Part shown: positions 14,715 through 22,839 of the stretch, piece after piece | Layout of the letters: the number at the start of each line of letters is the position of its first letter | Numbering within the stretch: position 1 is the stretch's first letter | Translations under genes and position numbers: made by a program | The notes under the pieces: model-generated | Database searches by the model: none | What the model was told of the DNA's origin: nothing | Seen by the model: only the letters and a program-made list of their open reading frames with translations | Source: DASSFZ01 sp035292585 | GTDB lineage: Bacteria > Chloroflexota > Anaerolineae > Fen-1058 | Reading direction: 5' to 3' | NCBI GenBank assembly: GCA_035292585.1 | Contig: DATDPU010000027.1 | Span: 62,001-126,000, forward strand | DNA length: 64,000 nt

Positions 14715-17051
14715 ATGAACTTGAACTTGCAGAACATCCCCAAAGCGCTGCAGCTCTACCTGGAAATCAGCCAGTATCCCATCCTCGCCAAGCGTATCCG
14801 CGAACGGATGCGGCGTGAAATCTTTGCGCGCGGCGTCGTCAGTCCCCACGTGTTCGATCAGGAAGTACGCGACAAAGCTATCCGCTCGCAGCAGTTGGAG
14901 GGGTTGCTCAACCCCTTCGAGCAGGAATCGACGGAGGTGTGGCAGGCGCGCACCGAGCAGATTCGCGATCACCTCACCGATTTTTACTTCGCCTACAACC
15001 TGCCCCACGATCTGTTCAAAGAGATTGTGCAGGACATCCTCTCGCAGCGCGTGCCCGCCCAGGCGGTGATCCTGTCCTTCAACCCCGAACTGGCGCCCTG
15101 GGACTTGCTCTTCGCGCAAGGCGAGGCCTACGAAAACTATCCCCCGGACAAGCGCGCCCACATCCAGCATCACCTGCGCGAGATCATCGTCGTGTTGATC
15201 AAGGGCATGATCTCCGACCAGCTCGACTTTGTGCGCGTGGCGCGCGAATATTTCTCGGTCAAAGATTTGAAGGCGATCCACAGCCGCCGCATCGGGCGCG
15301 GCAAGATCGGCGGCAAAGCGGCCGGCATGCTGCTGGCGCACAAGATCGTGCAGCGCCACGGCGCGGAGCACGGGATCGACGTCGAGAACATTTTTGCTAT
15401 CCCCGAGTCCTACTTCATCGGTTCCGACGTCTTTTACGACTTTCACGCGGCCAACAACCTGTTCCGCTTCATGAACCAGAAGTACAAGAGTCACGCGCGA
15501 ATGGAAGCCGATTATCCACTGGCATTTGAAGCCTACGGCGGCAGCCAGCTGCCCGATGAGGTCGAATGGGAACTGGCGCGCCTGCTGGATGAGTCCGGAC
15601 GCACGCCGCTGATCGTCCGTTCGTCCAGCCTGCTCGAAGACAGCTTTGGCCGATCGTTCGCCGGCAAGTATGACAGCTTCTTTCTGCCCAATCAGGGCGC
15701 GCCCGAGGAAAACCTGCGCGCGTTGAGCAACGCGATCAAGGAAGTGTACGCCAGCGTGATCCGCCCCGAGGCGCTGATCTACCGCGAGCAGGTGGGCTTG
15801 ACCGATTACGACGAGCGCATGGCGATCTTGATCCAGCGCGTCGAGGGCCGGCGTTACGGGCGCTACTTCTTCCCCGCCTTTGCCGGCGTCGGCTTCAGCC
15901 AGAACCCCTATCGTTGGAGCGCGCGCATCCGCGCCGAAGATGGGTTACTGCGCCTGGTCACCGGATTGGGCACGCGCGCCGTCGAGCGGGTCGGCAGTGA
16001 TTATCCGCGCATGGTCGCGCTCAGCCATCCCACGCTGCGCCCCGAGCATACCGTCAGCGCGTTGCGGCGCTACTCGCAGCGCCAGATGGATGTGATCGAC
16101 CTGGAGGGCAACGCCTGTGTCACGCGGCCCATCGTCGAGACGCTCGATATCAATTACCCGGCGCTGAGCGCCATCATCTCCCTCGATCAGGGTGATTACG
16201 TTCAATCCCTGGCGAGCCAGCCACTCTCACTTGACCCGCGCCAGCTGATCGTCACGTTCGATCGGCTGCTGTCGCATCCGCCGTTCATCGAGTTGATGCG
16301 CAAGATGCTGCGCATCCTGGAACAGGCGTATGGTCATGCGGTCGATACCGAGTTCGCCGGTGAAGTGACGGCCACTTATCCCCGTTTGCAGGTGAAAGTC
16401 GCGCTGCTGCAATGTCGCGCGTTGAGCCTGCGCCAAGATGGACAACGCTACGACCTCCCCGCCAACATCCCGGTTGAGGCTGTGTTGTTCAGCGCGAACC
16501 GGCAGGTGCCCCACGGCTACGCCGCTGACATTCGCGCCATCGTCTATGTCGATCCACGGGCCTACGCGCGCATCCCCAACCCGCATACGCGGCTGGAGAT
16601 CGGCCGTGTGGTGGGCCGGCTCAACCAGGCGTTAGCCGATCGGCGCTTCATCTTGATGGGACCGGGACGCTGGGGCACGTCGAACGTTCAGCTGGGCGTC
16701 AAAGTGACCTACGCCGATATCTACAATACCCGCGTGCTGATCGAGCTGGCGCACGAAGACGGCGGCAGCGCCCCAGAGGTTTCCTACGGCACGCACTTTT
16801 TCCAAGACCTGGTGGAAGCGAACATCTATCCACTGCCGCTTTACCCCGATGATCCCTCCACGGTTTATCGAGAAGACTTCTTCGCGGTGGCGCCTAACCT
16901 ACTGCCCGAGCTGCTGCCCGCCGACAAAGACTACGCGGCCTACATCAAAGTGATCGACGTGCCGGCGGCGAGCGGCGGCTGCACGCTGACGATCGTGATG
17001 AATGCGGAAGAGGATAAGGCGATGGGGTATCTGACGACAGGTAATCAATAA
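14715..17051 (+). CDS. PEP/pyruvate-binding domain protein without the swivelling and C-terminal dikinase domains
   Basis: This 778-residue protein contains an ATP-grasp-like PPDK_N domain in its middle: IGRGKIGGKAAGMLLAHKIV near 195, PLIVRSSSLLEDSFGRSFAGKYDSFF near 298 and AILIQRVEGRRYGRYFFPAFAGV near 370. The N-terminal 190 residues are helical and specific to this subfamily. The C-terminal part (RFILMGPGRWGTSNVQLGVKVTY near 640) is conserved in it too. The phosphohistidine domain and the TIM-barrel PEP domain of PEP synthase or pyruvate phosphate dikinase are missing. The protein therefore cannot catalyse those full reactions alone; an ATP-dependent phosphotransfer or regulatory role is likely. 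The stop codon was created at the edge of a MITE insertion. Confidence 0.82.
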   Translation: MNLNLQNIPKALQLYLEISQYPILAKRIRERMRREIFARGVVSPHVFDQEVRDKAIRSQQLEGLLNPFEQESTEVWQARTEQIRDHLTDFYFAYNLPHDLFKEIVQDILSQRVPAQAVILSFNPELAPWDLLFAQGEAYENYPPDKRAHIQHHLREIIVVLIKGMISDQLDFVRVAREYFSVKDLKAIHSRRIGRGKIGGKAAGMLLAHKIVQRHGAEHGIDVENIFAIPESYFIGSDVFYDFHAANNLFRFMNQKYKSHARMEADYPLAFEAYGGSQLPDEVEWELARLLDESGRTPLIVRSSSLLEDSFGRSFAGKYDSFFLPNQGAPEENLRALSNAIKEVYASVIRPEALIYREQVGLTDYDERMAILIQRVEGRRYGRYFFPAFAGVGFSQNPYRWSARIRAEDGLLRLVTGLGTRAVERVGSDYPRMVALSHPTLRPEHTVSALRRYSQRQMDVIDLEGNACVTRPIVETLDINYPALSAIISLDQGDYVQSLASQPLSLDPRQLIVTFDRLLSHPPFIELMRKMLRILEQAYGHAVDTEFAGEVTATYPRLQVKVALLQCRALSLRQDGQRYDLPANIPVEAVLFSANRQVPHGYAADIRAIVYVDPRAYARIPNPHTRLEIGRVVGRLNQALADRRFILMGPGRWGTSNVQLGVKVTYADIYNTRVLIELAHEDGGSAPEVSYGTHFFQDLVEANIYPLPLYPDDPSTVYREDFFAVAPNLLPELLPADKDYAAYIKVIDVPAASGGCTLTIVMNAEEDKAMGYLTTGNQ

Positions 17052-17188
17052 CTCACCTTACGCCGTTTGCTCCCCAACCGCGTCCCATAGGCGGTGCAGT
17101 GCTCCCGTCGCGGTCGGGTACCTGGCTGGAAACGCCCGCGCGGACGCGGGCTTCGAGCGAAGTTGAACGGCGGCGGCGTAAGGTGAGT
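17051..17188. mobile_element. MITE with perfect inverted repeats and 5-bp target duplication
   Basis: ACTCACCTTACGCCG (17051-17065) is perfectly inverted at 17174-17188. CAATA precedes (17046-17050) and follows (17189-17193) the element, a clean 5-bp duplication. The interior, about 108 bp, has nested GC hairpins and no gene. The first base of the element completes the TAA stop of the upstream gene; the duplicated CAATA followed by A would have supplied the same stop before insertion. Confidence 0.85.
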
Positions 17189-17193
17189 CAATA

Positions 17194-17526
17194 ACATGGA
17201 TGCGGCCTGCGCCTAGCGGCCCGCCGGCGCAAAGCGCCGGACACGGGCAAGGCTGCACTCCGGCGGCGTTTCCTATCCAAAGCCGGAAGCGCTACAAATG
17301 TTAAAGCCTTAATGAGGAATGCGGGTTTTAGCCCGCCGATGGGGCCGCACCCCCGTTGATCGCTCCCGCCGCGAATCGCCAGGGTTCCGGCGGGGTTTCT
17401 TTAGACGGATGACGACAGACGAATGACCAACGCCAATGTTTCGTCCTTCGTCACCGGCCCTCGACGTGCAGCGGCGGGGGTTGGCCGTTCGTCTTCAGAG
17501 CTGCCAGCTGTTACAGGAGCCTCTGC
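17194..17526. other. non-coding stretch with GC hairpins
   Basis: No credible gene was seen. It holds two small hairpins (GCGCCGGCG-type near 17222 and GCGGG/CCCGC around 17322-17335) and a short piece just before the next start codon. It may contain the terminator of the upstream gene and the promoter of the gene at 17527, but no clear sigma70 boxes were found. Confidence 0.5.
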
Positions 17527-18423
17527 ATGAAACGCGCCGTGAGCATCAGCCTGGGCAGCGCCAAGCGTGACAAGGTTGTCGAGGTCGAGTTGCTGGGGGA
17601 ACGGGTGCGCATCGAGCGCATCGGCGCCGATGGCGATATCGCGAAAGCGGCGGCGCTGTTTGCCGAACTCGACGGTCAGGTGGAGGCCTTCGGCGTCGGC
17701 GGGATCGACCTGGGCGAGCACACGCCGTGGAAGTTCTATCCCCTGCACGACGCGCAGCGCATGGTCCGACACGTCAAGCGCACGCCGATGGTCGACGGCG
17801 GCGGCTTGAAGATGACGCTCGAAGCGCGCGTGATGCAGCACGTCGAGCGCGAGTTGGGCGCGGAGCTTCAGCCCAAGACCGCGCTGCTCGTCGCCGCGAT
17901 CACGCGCTACGGCATGACGCTCTCGTTCGCCCAAGCCGGTTACGAGTGCGTGTTCGGCGACTTGATGTTCGCGCTCGGCCTGCCAATCCCGATCCGGGGA
18001 CTGACCGCGCTGCGCCGGCTGGCGAAGCTACTGCTGCCGATCATCGGGCGTCTGCCGATCGAGCAGTTATATCCAACCGGCGACAAGCAAGAGAAGAACG
18101 CGCCGAAGTTCGAGAAGTATTATCGGTGGGCCAGCGTCACCGCCGGCGATTTCTTGTACGTGAAGCAGCACCTGCCGCTGCGCATGGACGGCAAAGTGAT
18201 CGTCACTAACACGACCACCGCCGCCGATGTCGAGCTGCTGCGCGAGCGCGGCGTGAAATACCTGGTCACCACCACGCCGGTGTTCGATGGTCGCTCGTTC
18301 GGCACGAATATGCTGGAGGCCGCGCTCGTCGCCGTGTGTGGCAAAGGCCGCCCGCTCACGCACGCCGAGCTGGACGCGCTGATCGACCAGCTCAATCTGA
18401 AGCCGCAGATTCAGAGGCTCTGA
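17527..18423 (+). CDS. quinate 5-dehydrogenase-like protein of unclear function
   Basis: This 298-residue protein resembles a family annotated as quinate 5-dehydrogenase in Thermus, Deinococcus and Chloroflexota-type genomes, recognised by RAVSISLGSAKRDKVVEVELLGE at the start, GVGGIDLGEHTPWKFYPLHDA near 57-78 and TPMVDGGGLKMTLEARV near 86-102. No classical GxGxxG Rossmann motif stands out, so the enzymatic name should be treated with caution. It may bind a nucleotide through MDGKVIVTNTTTAADVELLRERGVKYL near 220. The next gene, a MobA-like nucleotidyltransferase, is on the same strand and these two are likely functionally linked. Confidence 0.72.
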   Translation: MKRAVSISLGSAKRDKVVEVELLGERVRIERIGADGDIAKAAALFAELDGQVEAFGVGGIDLGEHTPWKFYPLHDAQRMVRHVKRTPMVDGGGLKMTLEARVMQHVERELGAELQPKTALLVAAITRYGMTLSFAQAGYECVFGDLMFALGLPIPIRGLTALRRLAKLLLPIIGRLPIEQLYPTGDKQEKNAPKFEKYYRWASVTAGDFLYVKQHLPLRMDGKVIVTNTTTAADVELLRERGVKYLVTTTPVFDGRSFGTNMLEAALVAVCGKGRPLTHAELDALIDQLNLKPQIQRL

Positions 18424-18431
18424 AGTTTCAA

Positions 18432-18518
18432 GACTTACGCAGCTGCATGTTGCTGCCGCAGTTGTACTGCGGCAGCTGAGGCGGCGGCAGTGCAACTGCC
18501 GCGCCAACTGCGTAAGTC
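18432..18518. repeat. repeat family B, copy 1
   Basis: GACTTACGCAG at the left end is inverted as CTGCGTAAGTC at the right end, around nested GCCGCAGTTG/CAACTGCCGC hairpins. A near-identical copy lies at 57893-57982 in the same orientation. It is about 90 bp, has no coding capacity and looks like a MITE. Confidence 0.8.
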
Positions 18519-18591
18519 CTGGTTTGAAATTAGAGAGTGGAGATTAGCGAGCCGCAATCTTTAATCTCCAATCTCCAACTGCCAGGTCTTT

Positions 18592-19365
18592 ATGGACGCC
18601 ATTGTGATCGCCGGGCACACCCCCGGTAAAACCGATGCGCTGTTGACGTACGCCGGCGTCGAAAACAAGGCGCTGATCCCGATCGCCGGCAAGCCGATGA
18701 TCAAATGGGTGACCGATGCGCTGGTCGGGTCGGGTTACGTCGAGCGGCTGATCCTCGTCGGCTTCGACAACACGGGCGGCATCGACTTTGGGCCGAAGCC
18801 GGTCGTGTGCGTGCCCGATCAAGGTCGGCTGCTCAAAAACGTGTGGGCCGGCGCGCGGCGCGCCTTGCAGGACACGACCCGGCGCGACCGCATGCTGATC
18901 TGCGCCTGCGATATCCCGCTGATCACCACCGCGATCGTAGATGACCACGTTGCGACGATGCTGGAGACGCAGCACGACTTGTACTACACCCTCATCGATC
19001 GGGCGACGATGCTGACGCGCTTCCCGACCTCGCGCCGCAGCTACACCCACCTGCGCGACGGCGCGTTCTGCGGCGGCGATTTGAACATGGCCGGCGCGCG
19101 CGCGATCGAGACCAACCAGCAGTTGTGGGACGATCTGCTCGAAGCGCGCAAGAGCGCGTTGCGCCAGGCCCAGCGGGTCGGGTTTTGGACGCTGTTTCAG
19201 CTCGCCACGCGGACGCTCTCGATCGAAGCGGGCGAGCGGCGCGCGGAAAAGATTCTGGGCATCCAGTGCCGGGTCGTGCGCTCGCCGCACGCCGAAATCG
19301 GCATGGATGTCGATAAGCCGTTTCAACTGGATATCGTGCGCGCGGAATTGGGAGATGAGCGCTGA
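18592..19365 (+). CDS. MobA-like nucleotidyltransferase
   Basis: This 257-residue protein starts MDAIVIAGHTPGKTDALL, a divergent form of the NTP-transferase start (usually LAGGxGxRMG), followed by NKALIPIAGKPMIKWVTDAL with the usual Lys-Pro-Met turn. The metal-binding region is MLICACDIPLITT near 101, with Asp108 equivalent to the catalytic Asp of GT-A-type transferases. It should transfer a nucleotide to a small molecule or sugar phosphate. Because the glycine-rich loop is weak, the exact substrate (molybdopterin, sugar-1-phosphate or other) cannot be given. It follows the quinate-dehydrogenase-like gene and precedes a PAP2 phosphatase gene 6 bases downstream. Confidence 0.78.
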   Translation: MDAIVIAGHTPGKTDALLTYAGVENKALIPIAGKPMIKWVTDALVGSGYVERLILVGFDNTGGIDFGPKPVVCVPDQGRLLKNVWAGARRALQDTTRRDRMLICACDIPLITTAIVDDHVATMLETQHDLYYTLIDRATMLTRFPTSRRSYTHLRDGAFCGGDLNMAGARAIETNQQLWDDLLEARKSALRQAQRVGFWTLFQLATRTLSIEAGERRAEKILGIQCRVVRSPHAEIGMDVDKPFQLDIVRAELGDER

Positions 19366-19371
19366 GAGTGA

Positions 19372-19869
19372 GTGGTGCTCGATAAGCTGCTCGCGCTCGA
19401 TCACGCCTGGTCGGCCCGCCTGACGCTCCGTCGGGCGGGTTTGTTGCGGGGCGCTTTGCAACTCATCGCGCATACGGGCGATAGTTGGGTGTGGCTCGGA
19501 GCGGGTCTCGGCTTGTGGGCGCTGAATCAACCCGAGCTGGCGTTGCGCGACGAACTCACCGTCCTCACCTTGATCGTTCTCATTGCGGCGCTCAAGTTCG
19601 CCTTTCGTCGCCGCCGCCCCACCGGCCAGCGCGGCAAGCTGTACCTGGAACTCGACGCGCACTCGTTCCCCTCCGGGCACGCGGCGCGCGCCGCCGCGCT
19701 CGCCATTACGTTCGGCGCGTTGAACCCGGCGCTTGGAATCGGCTTGGGGATTTGGGCCGTGCTCGTGTCACTCGCGCGGGTGGCTTTGGGGATTCACTAT
19801 CTGTCAGACGTGACGTTTGGGGCAGCGGTGGGAATCGGGGTTGGGGTCATCCTCGTCGCCGTGTTGTAG
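19372..19869 (+). CDS. PAP2-family membrane phosphatase
   Basis: This 165-residue protein starts at tandem GTG codons (19372/19375) preceded by GAGAGTGA, 6 bases after the previous stop. It has four to five membrane segments and the three PAP2 motifs: KFAFRRRRP near 75, PSGHAARAAA near 103 and ARVALGIHYLSD near 140, giving the catalytic His pair and Asp. It probably dephosphorylates a lipid phosphate such as phosphatidic acid or an isoprenyl pyrophosphate. Being coupled to a MobA-like nucleotidyltransferase gene, it may act in a polar-lipid pathway; this is inference. Confidence 0.9.
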   Translation: MVLDKLLALDHAWSARLTLRRAGLLRGALQLIAHTGDSWVWLGAGLGLWALNQPELALRDELTVLTLIVLIAALKFAFRRRRPTGQRGKLYLELDAHSFPSGHAARAAALAITFGALNPALGIGLGIWAVLVSLARVALGIHYLSDVTFGAAVGIGVGVILVAVL

Positions 19870-19925
19870 ATCAGCCAACTGACGAACCCTCAAACTAACT
19901 GTGCGCCTTTGCGGTTAAATCAGAC

Positions 19926-20594
19926 CTATCCTTTCGCGTCCGGTTCAGTCGAACTCAGCGGCGGCCGGCGCGCCGGGATCAGCGATCGGATCAGCAACAC
20001 CACGCCCGCGCCAATGAACACAAACGGCCACACTTGTGGATCGCCAGAGGCCAGCACCACCAACCCGATTGCGCTGAGGATGAGCGCAGGATACCAGGCC
20101 CAACCCATCCCCGACTGGCCGATCGTGCGCAAGCGCACCAACCCGAAGGTGATACCCAAGCCGAGAAAGAAGATGCCGCCCACGGCCTGGCCGCTCAAGC
20201 GCGTCTCGGATAGCAGCGGCATGCTTGCCAATACCGTGATCACACCTGCCGGGATGATGGCCCACCAATTGGCGCGGCGGATCAGCGCCACGATCCAGAA
20301 CGGCAGCGCGATGCTGCTCAAGAACACACTGCCCACCAGGTTGCCGGAGGCTGTCGTGCTCTCCGAGAGATAAATCACCGCGGCCATGCCGAGCAAGACG
20401 AAGCCGGGAAACAGCGCCCCCCACAACGACCAGTTGGTCAGCGCGGTGAGCAAGAACAACACGCCCAACCCGCCGCAGGCCCACACCCAGAACGAGAACG
20501 AGACGCGCAGCCAGCCCTGATTTTGGGCGAAGAGCAGCACGCCGAGCACAATGAGCGTCAAGCCCCACACCAGCGCGCCACGTGAGATACGCAT
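19926..20594 (-). CDS. polytopic membrane protein
   Basis: This 222-residue protein has about six to seven hydrophobic segments, starting with GALVWGLTLIVLGVLLFAQN and ending in FVFIGAGVVLLIRSLIPARR. The pattern of the first two segments (a LIxxGxLLLxxNxG helix) resembles the LiaF/DUF5668 type of small membrane domains found with phage-shock-like stress proteins. No catalytic motif was seen. It is a single gene converging with the PAP2 gene and divergent from the FemAB-like gene. The function is unknown. Confidence 0.75.
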   Translation of the reverse strand: MRISRGALVWGLTLIVLGVLLFAQNQGWLRVSFSFWVWACGGLGVLFLLTALTNWSLWGALFPGFVLLGMAAVIYLSESTTASGNLVGSVFLSSIALPFWIVALIRRANWWAIIPAGVITVLASMPLLSETRLSGQAVGGIFFLGLGITFGLVRLRTIGQSGMGWAWYPALILSAIGLVVLASGDPQVWPFVFIGAGVVLLIRSLIPARRPPLSSTEPDAKG

Positions 20595-20684
20595 GCCTGG
20601 CCTCCAAGCCGAATGAGTGGATCGAGCTGGATTGTAGCATCACGACTATGGGCAGTCAAACGGCGCGCGAAATCCTCCACATGC

Positions 20685-20690
20685 TATAAT
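20685..20690 (+). promoter_or_regulatory. TATAAT -10 box, possibly giving a leaderless transcript
   Basis: A perfect TATAAT lies 9 bases before the ATG at 20700. A start site 6-8 bases downstream of the box would fall at or next to the start codon. No good -35 box and no ribosome-binding site are visible. Confidence 0.4.
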
Positions 20691-20699
20691 GGCGCGGCC

Positions 20700-21731
20700 A
20701 TGTCCTCTCTGCGAGTGATCACCCCCCGCGCGGCCGAGTGGGACGCTTTCCTCGCCGCCCGGCCCGATGCGCATATCTTGCAGACTTCGGCCTGGGGCGA
20801 ATTGAAGTCACGCTTCGGTTGGTCGGCCGAGCGCATCGCCGTGTTATCCGGCGAGCGAATCGCAGCGGGCGCATCGGTCTTGTTCCGCAGGCTGCCGCTG
20901 CGGCTGGGTACGCTGGCCTACATCCCCAAAGGCCCGATCATCGATCTCGACGACGGCGAATTGACCGCGACACTGCTCGCCGGCCTCGACCGACTGTGCC
21001 GGAGCCGGCGCGCCCTCCTGCTCAAGCTCGAACCCGACGCGCTCGACGCGCAGCCCTTCGCCCGATTCGGTTTTCGCCCCAGCCCGCACGCCATTCAGCC
21101 GCCGCGCACGATCGTCATCGACATCGCGCGAGGCGAAGATGACCTCCTTGCCGCGATGCATCCCAAGACGCGCTACAACATCCGGCTGGCGAGCAAAAAA
21201 GGTGTCACCGTGCGTGCGGCGGTTCGCGCCGACTTGCCCGCCTTCAACGCGCTGATGCAAGCCACCGGCGCGCGCGATGGCTTCGCCGTGCATGCGCCCG
21301 CCTACTATGAATGGGCCTTCGATCTCTTCGCGCCGGCTAGTCAGGCGCAGCTCTTCCTCGCCGAAGTCGCAGGACAAATGATCGCCGGGCTGTTCGCCTT
21401 CGCGCACGGCCAGCGCGCGTGGTACTTCTACGGCGCGTCGGGCGAGGCGCACCGCGAATACATGCCGAATCACGCTTTGCAGTGGCACGCGATCCGCTGG
21501 GCCAAATCGATCGGCTGCTGCGAATACGATCTGTGGGGCATCCCCGACGCCGACGAAGCGACGCTCGAAGCCGAGTATCTCCACCGGCGCGACGACCTGT
21601 GGGGCGTGTATCGCTTCAAACGCGGCTTCGGCGGCAGCGTCGTGCGCTTCGCCGGGGCGTGGGATCGGGTTCATAATCCGTTGCTGTATCGCATCTATCT
21701 TCTCGCGCTGAAGTATCGAGGGGTGGAATGA
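20700..21731 (+). CDS. FemAB/MurM-like aminoacyltransferase, copy 1
   Basis: The ATG at 20700 opens 343 residues with the two-GNAT fold of FemABX enzymes. The N-terminal AHILQTSAWGELKSRFGW and the central MHPKTRYNIRLASKKGVTVR are the family hallmarks, followed by AWYFYGASGEAHREYMPNHALQWHAIRWAKS and the C-terminal LWGVYRFKRGFGG. FemAB proteins move amino acids from aminoacyl-tRNA to the lipid II peptide. In Chloroflexota, which have thin and variable walls, related proteins may act on other acceptors. A paralogue follows 30 bases downstream on the same strand. Confidence 0.9.
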   Translation: MSSLRVITPRAAEWDAFLAARPDAHILQTSAWGELKSRFGWSAERIAVLSGERIAAGASVLFRRLPLRLGTLAYIPKGPIIDLDDGELTATLLAGLDRLCRSRRALLLKLEPDALDAQPFARFGFRPSPHAIQPPRTIVIDIARGEDDLLAAMHPKTRYNIRLASKKGVTVRAAVRADLPAFNALMQATGARDGFAVHAPAYYEWAFDLFAPASQAQLFLAEVAGQMIAGLFAFAHGQRAWYFYGASGEAHREYMPNHALQWHAIRWAKSIGCCEYDLWGIPDADEATLEAEYLHRRDDLWGVYRFKRGFGGSVVRFAGAWDRVHNPLLYRIYLLALKYRGVE

Positions 21732-21761
21732 AACAGGTACACAGGTAGCAGGTAGAGCCGG

Positions 21762-22835
21762 ATGAACGTCAGATCAGTAGACGATCGCGATGAGTGGAAC
21801 TCGCTACTTGCTTCCCTGTCTACCTCGCACGTCCTTCAAACGTGGGAGTGGGGACAATTCAAAGGCCGTTGGGGTTGGTCGCCGCGCTACTTGTTGTTTG
21901 AAGATAACGATCGGCCGCGTGCAGCCGCCCTGCTTTTGCGAAGGACGTTGCCCCGGCTCGGTCTCGGCGTGTTGTACGCGCCGAAAGGCCCGGCGCTTGA
22001 TTACACGGATGCGGCGTGCCTTGAAGCCGTGCTGGCCGAACTCGAATCGATCGCGCAGCGCGAGCGGGCGATCTTCGTCAAGATCGATCCCGATGTCCCC
22101 GCCCCCGCCCTTCACTCTCCCCCGTTCTACGGGGAAGGGTCGGGGTGGGGGCCATTGACCCGGCGCGGCTGGCGCTTCTCATCCGAGCAGATTCAGTTTC
22201 GCAACACCGTCCTGCTCGACCTGACGCCGACGGAGGAGGAGCTGCTGGCGGCAATGAAGCCGAAGACGCGCTACAACATCCGGCTGGCGAGCAAGAAAGG
22301 TGTAGCCGTGCGGAGGGGCGAAAGCGGGGACATCGAGCAATTGTATGCCATGTACGCCGAGACCGCGCAGCGCGACGGTTTCATCATCCGCCCGCTCGAT
22401 TACTATCGCGATGCCTGGTCGTCGTTCATGGCGGCGGGCCTGGCGCAACCGCTCATCGCCGAGGCAGCGGGCGAGCCGGTCGCCGGGTTGATCCTATTCC
22501 ATTTCGGTGCGCGCGCCTGGTACGTGTACGGCATGTCGCGCGACCTGCATCGCGACAGGATGCCGAGCTACTTGCTCCAGTGGGAGGCGATCCGCTGGGC
22601 GAAGGCGCACGGCTGCACGATTTACGATTGGTGGGGCGCGCCCGACGAGTTGACTGAATCCGACCCGATGTGGGGCGTGTATCGCTTCAAAGAAGGTTTC
22701 GGCGGCAGGTTCGCGCCGCACATCGGCGCATACGATTTCGCCCCGTCGAAGTTGTGGTACTGGGTTTACACCGGCGCGATGCCGCGCGTGCTGGCGTTGA
22801 TGCGGCGACGACACCGGCGTAACGTTGGATTGTAG
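21762..22835 (+). CDS. FemAB/MurM-like aminoacyltransferase, copy 2, with an inserted repeat peptide
   Basis: This 357-residue paralogue of the previous gene shares LQTWEWGQFKGRWGW, MKPKTRYNIRLASKKGVAVR, YVYGMSRDLHRDRMPSYLLQW and MWGVYRFKEGFGG. Between about 113 and 130 it carries an extra loop, PALHSPPFYGEGSGWGP, that is missing in copy 1. The loop is encoded by a C-rich/G-rich palindromic repeat that kept the frame. Its position in a surface loop before the central GNAT strands suggests the protein can still fold. Tandem duplication explains the pair, and the two copies may differ in amino-acid or acceptor choice. Confidence 0.9.
   Translation: MNVRSVDDRDEWNSLLASLSTSHVLQTWEWGQFKGRWGWSPRYLLFEDNDRPRAAALLLRRTLPRLGLGVLYAPKGPALDYTDAACLEAVLAELESIAQRERAIFVKIDPDVPAPALHSPPFYGEGSGWGPLTRRGWRFSSEQIQFRNTVLLDLTPTEEELLAAMKPKTRYNIRLASKKGVAVRRGESGDIEQLYAMYAETAQRDGFIIRPLDYYRDAWSSFMAAGLAQPLIAEAAGEPVAGLILFHFGARAWYVYGMSRDLHRDRMPSYLLQWEAIRWAKAHGCTIYDWWGAPDELTESDPMWGVYRFKEGFGGRFAPHIGAYDFAPSKLWYWVYTGAMPRVLALMRRRHRRNVGL
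22092..22155. repeat. palindromic repeat inserted in frame in a FemAB-like gene
   Basis: A C-rich left arm (CCCGCCCCCGCCCTTCACTC-type) is followed by CTCCCCCGTTCTACGGGG and a G-rich right arm with GAAGGGTCGGGGTGGGGG. The same type of element occurs between genes at 14600. Here it encodes about 17 extra residues. Confidence 0.65.
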
Positions 22836-22839
22836 TGCT

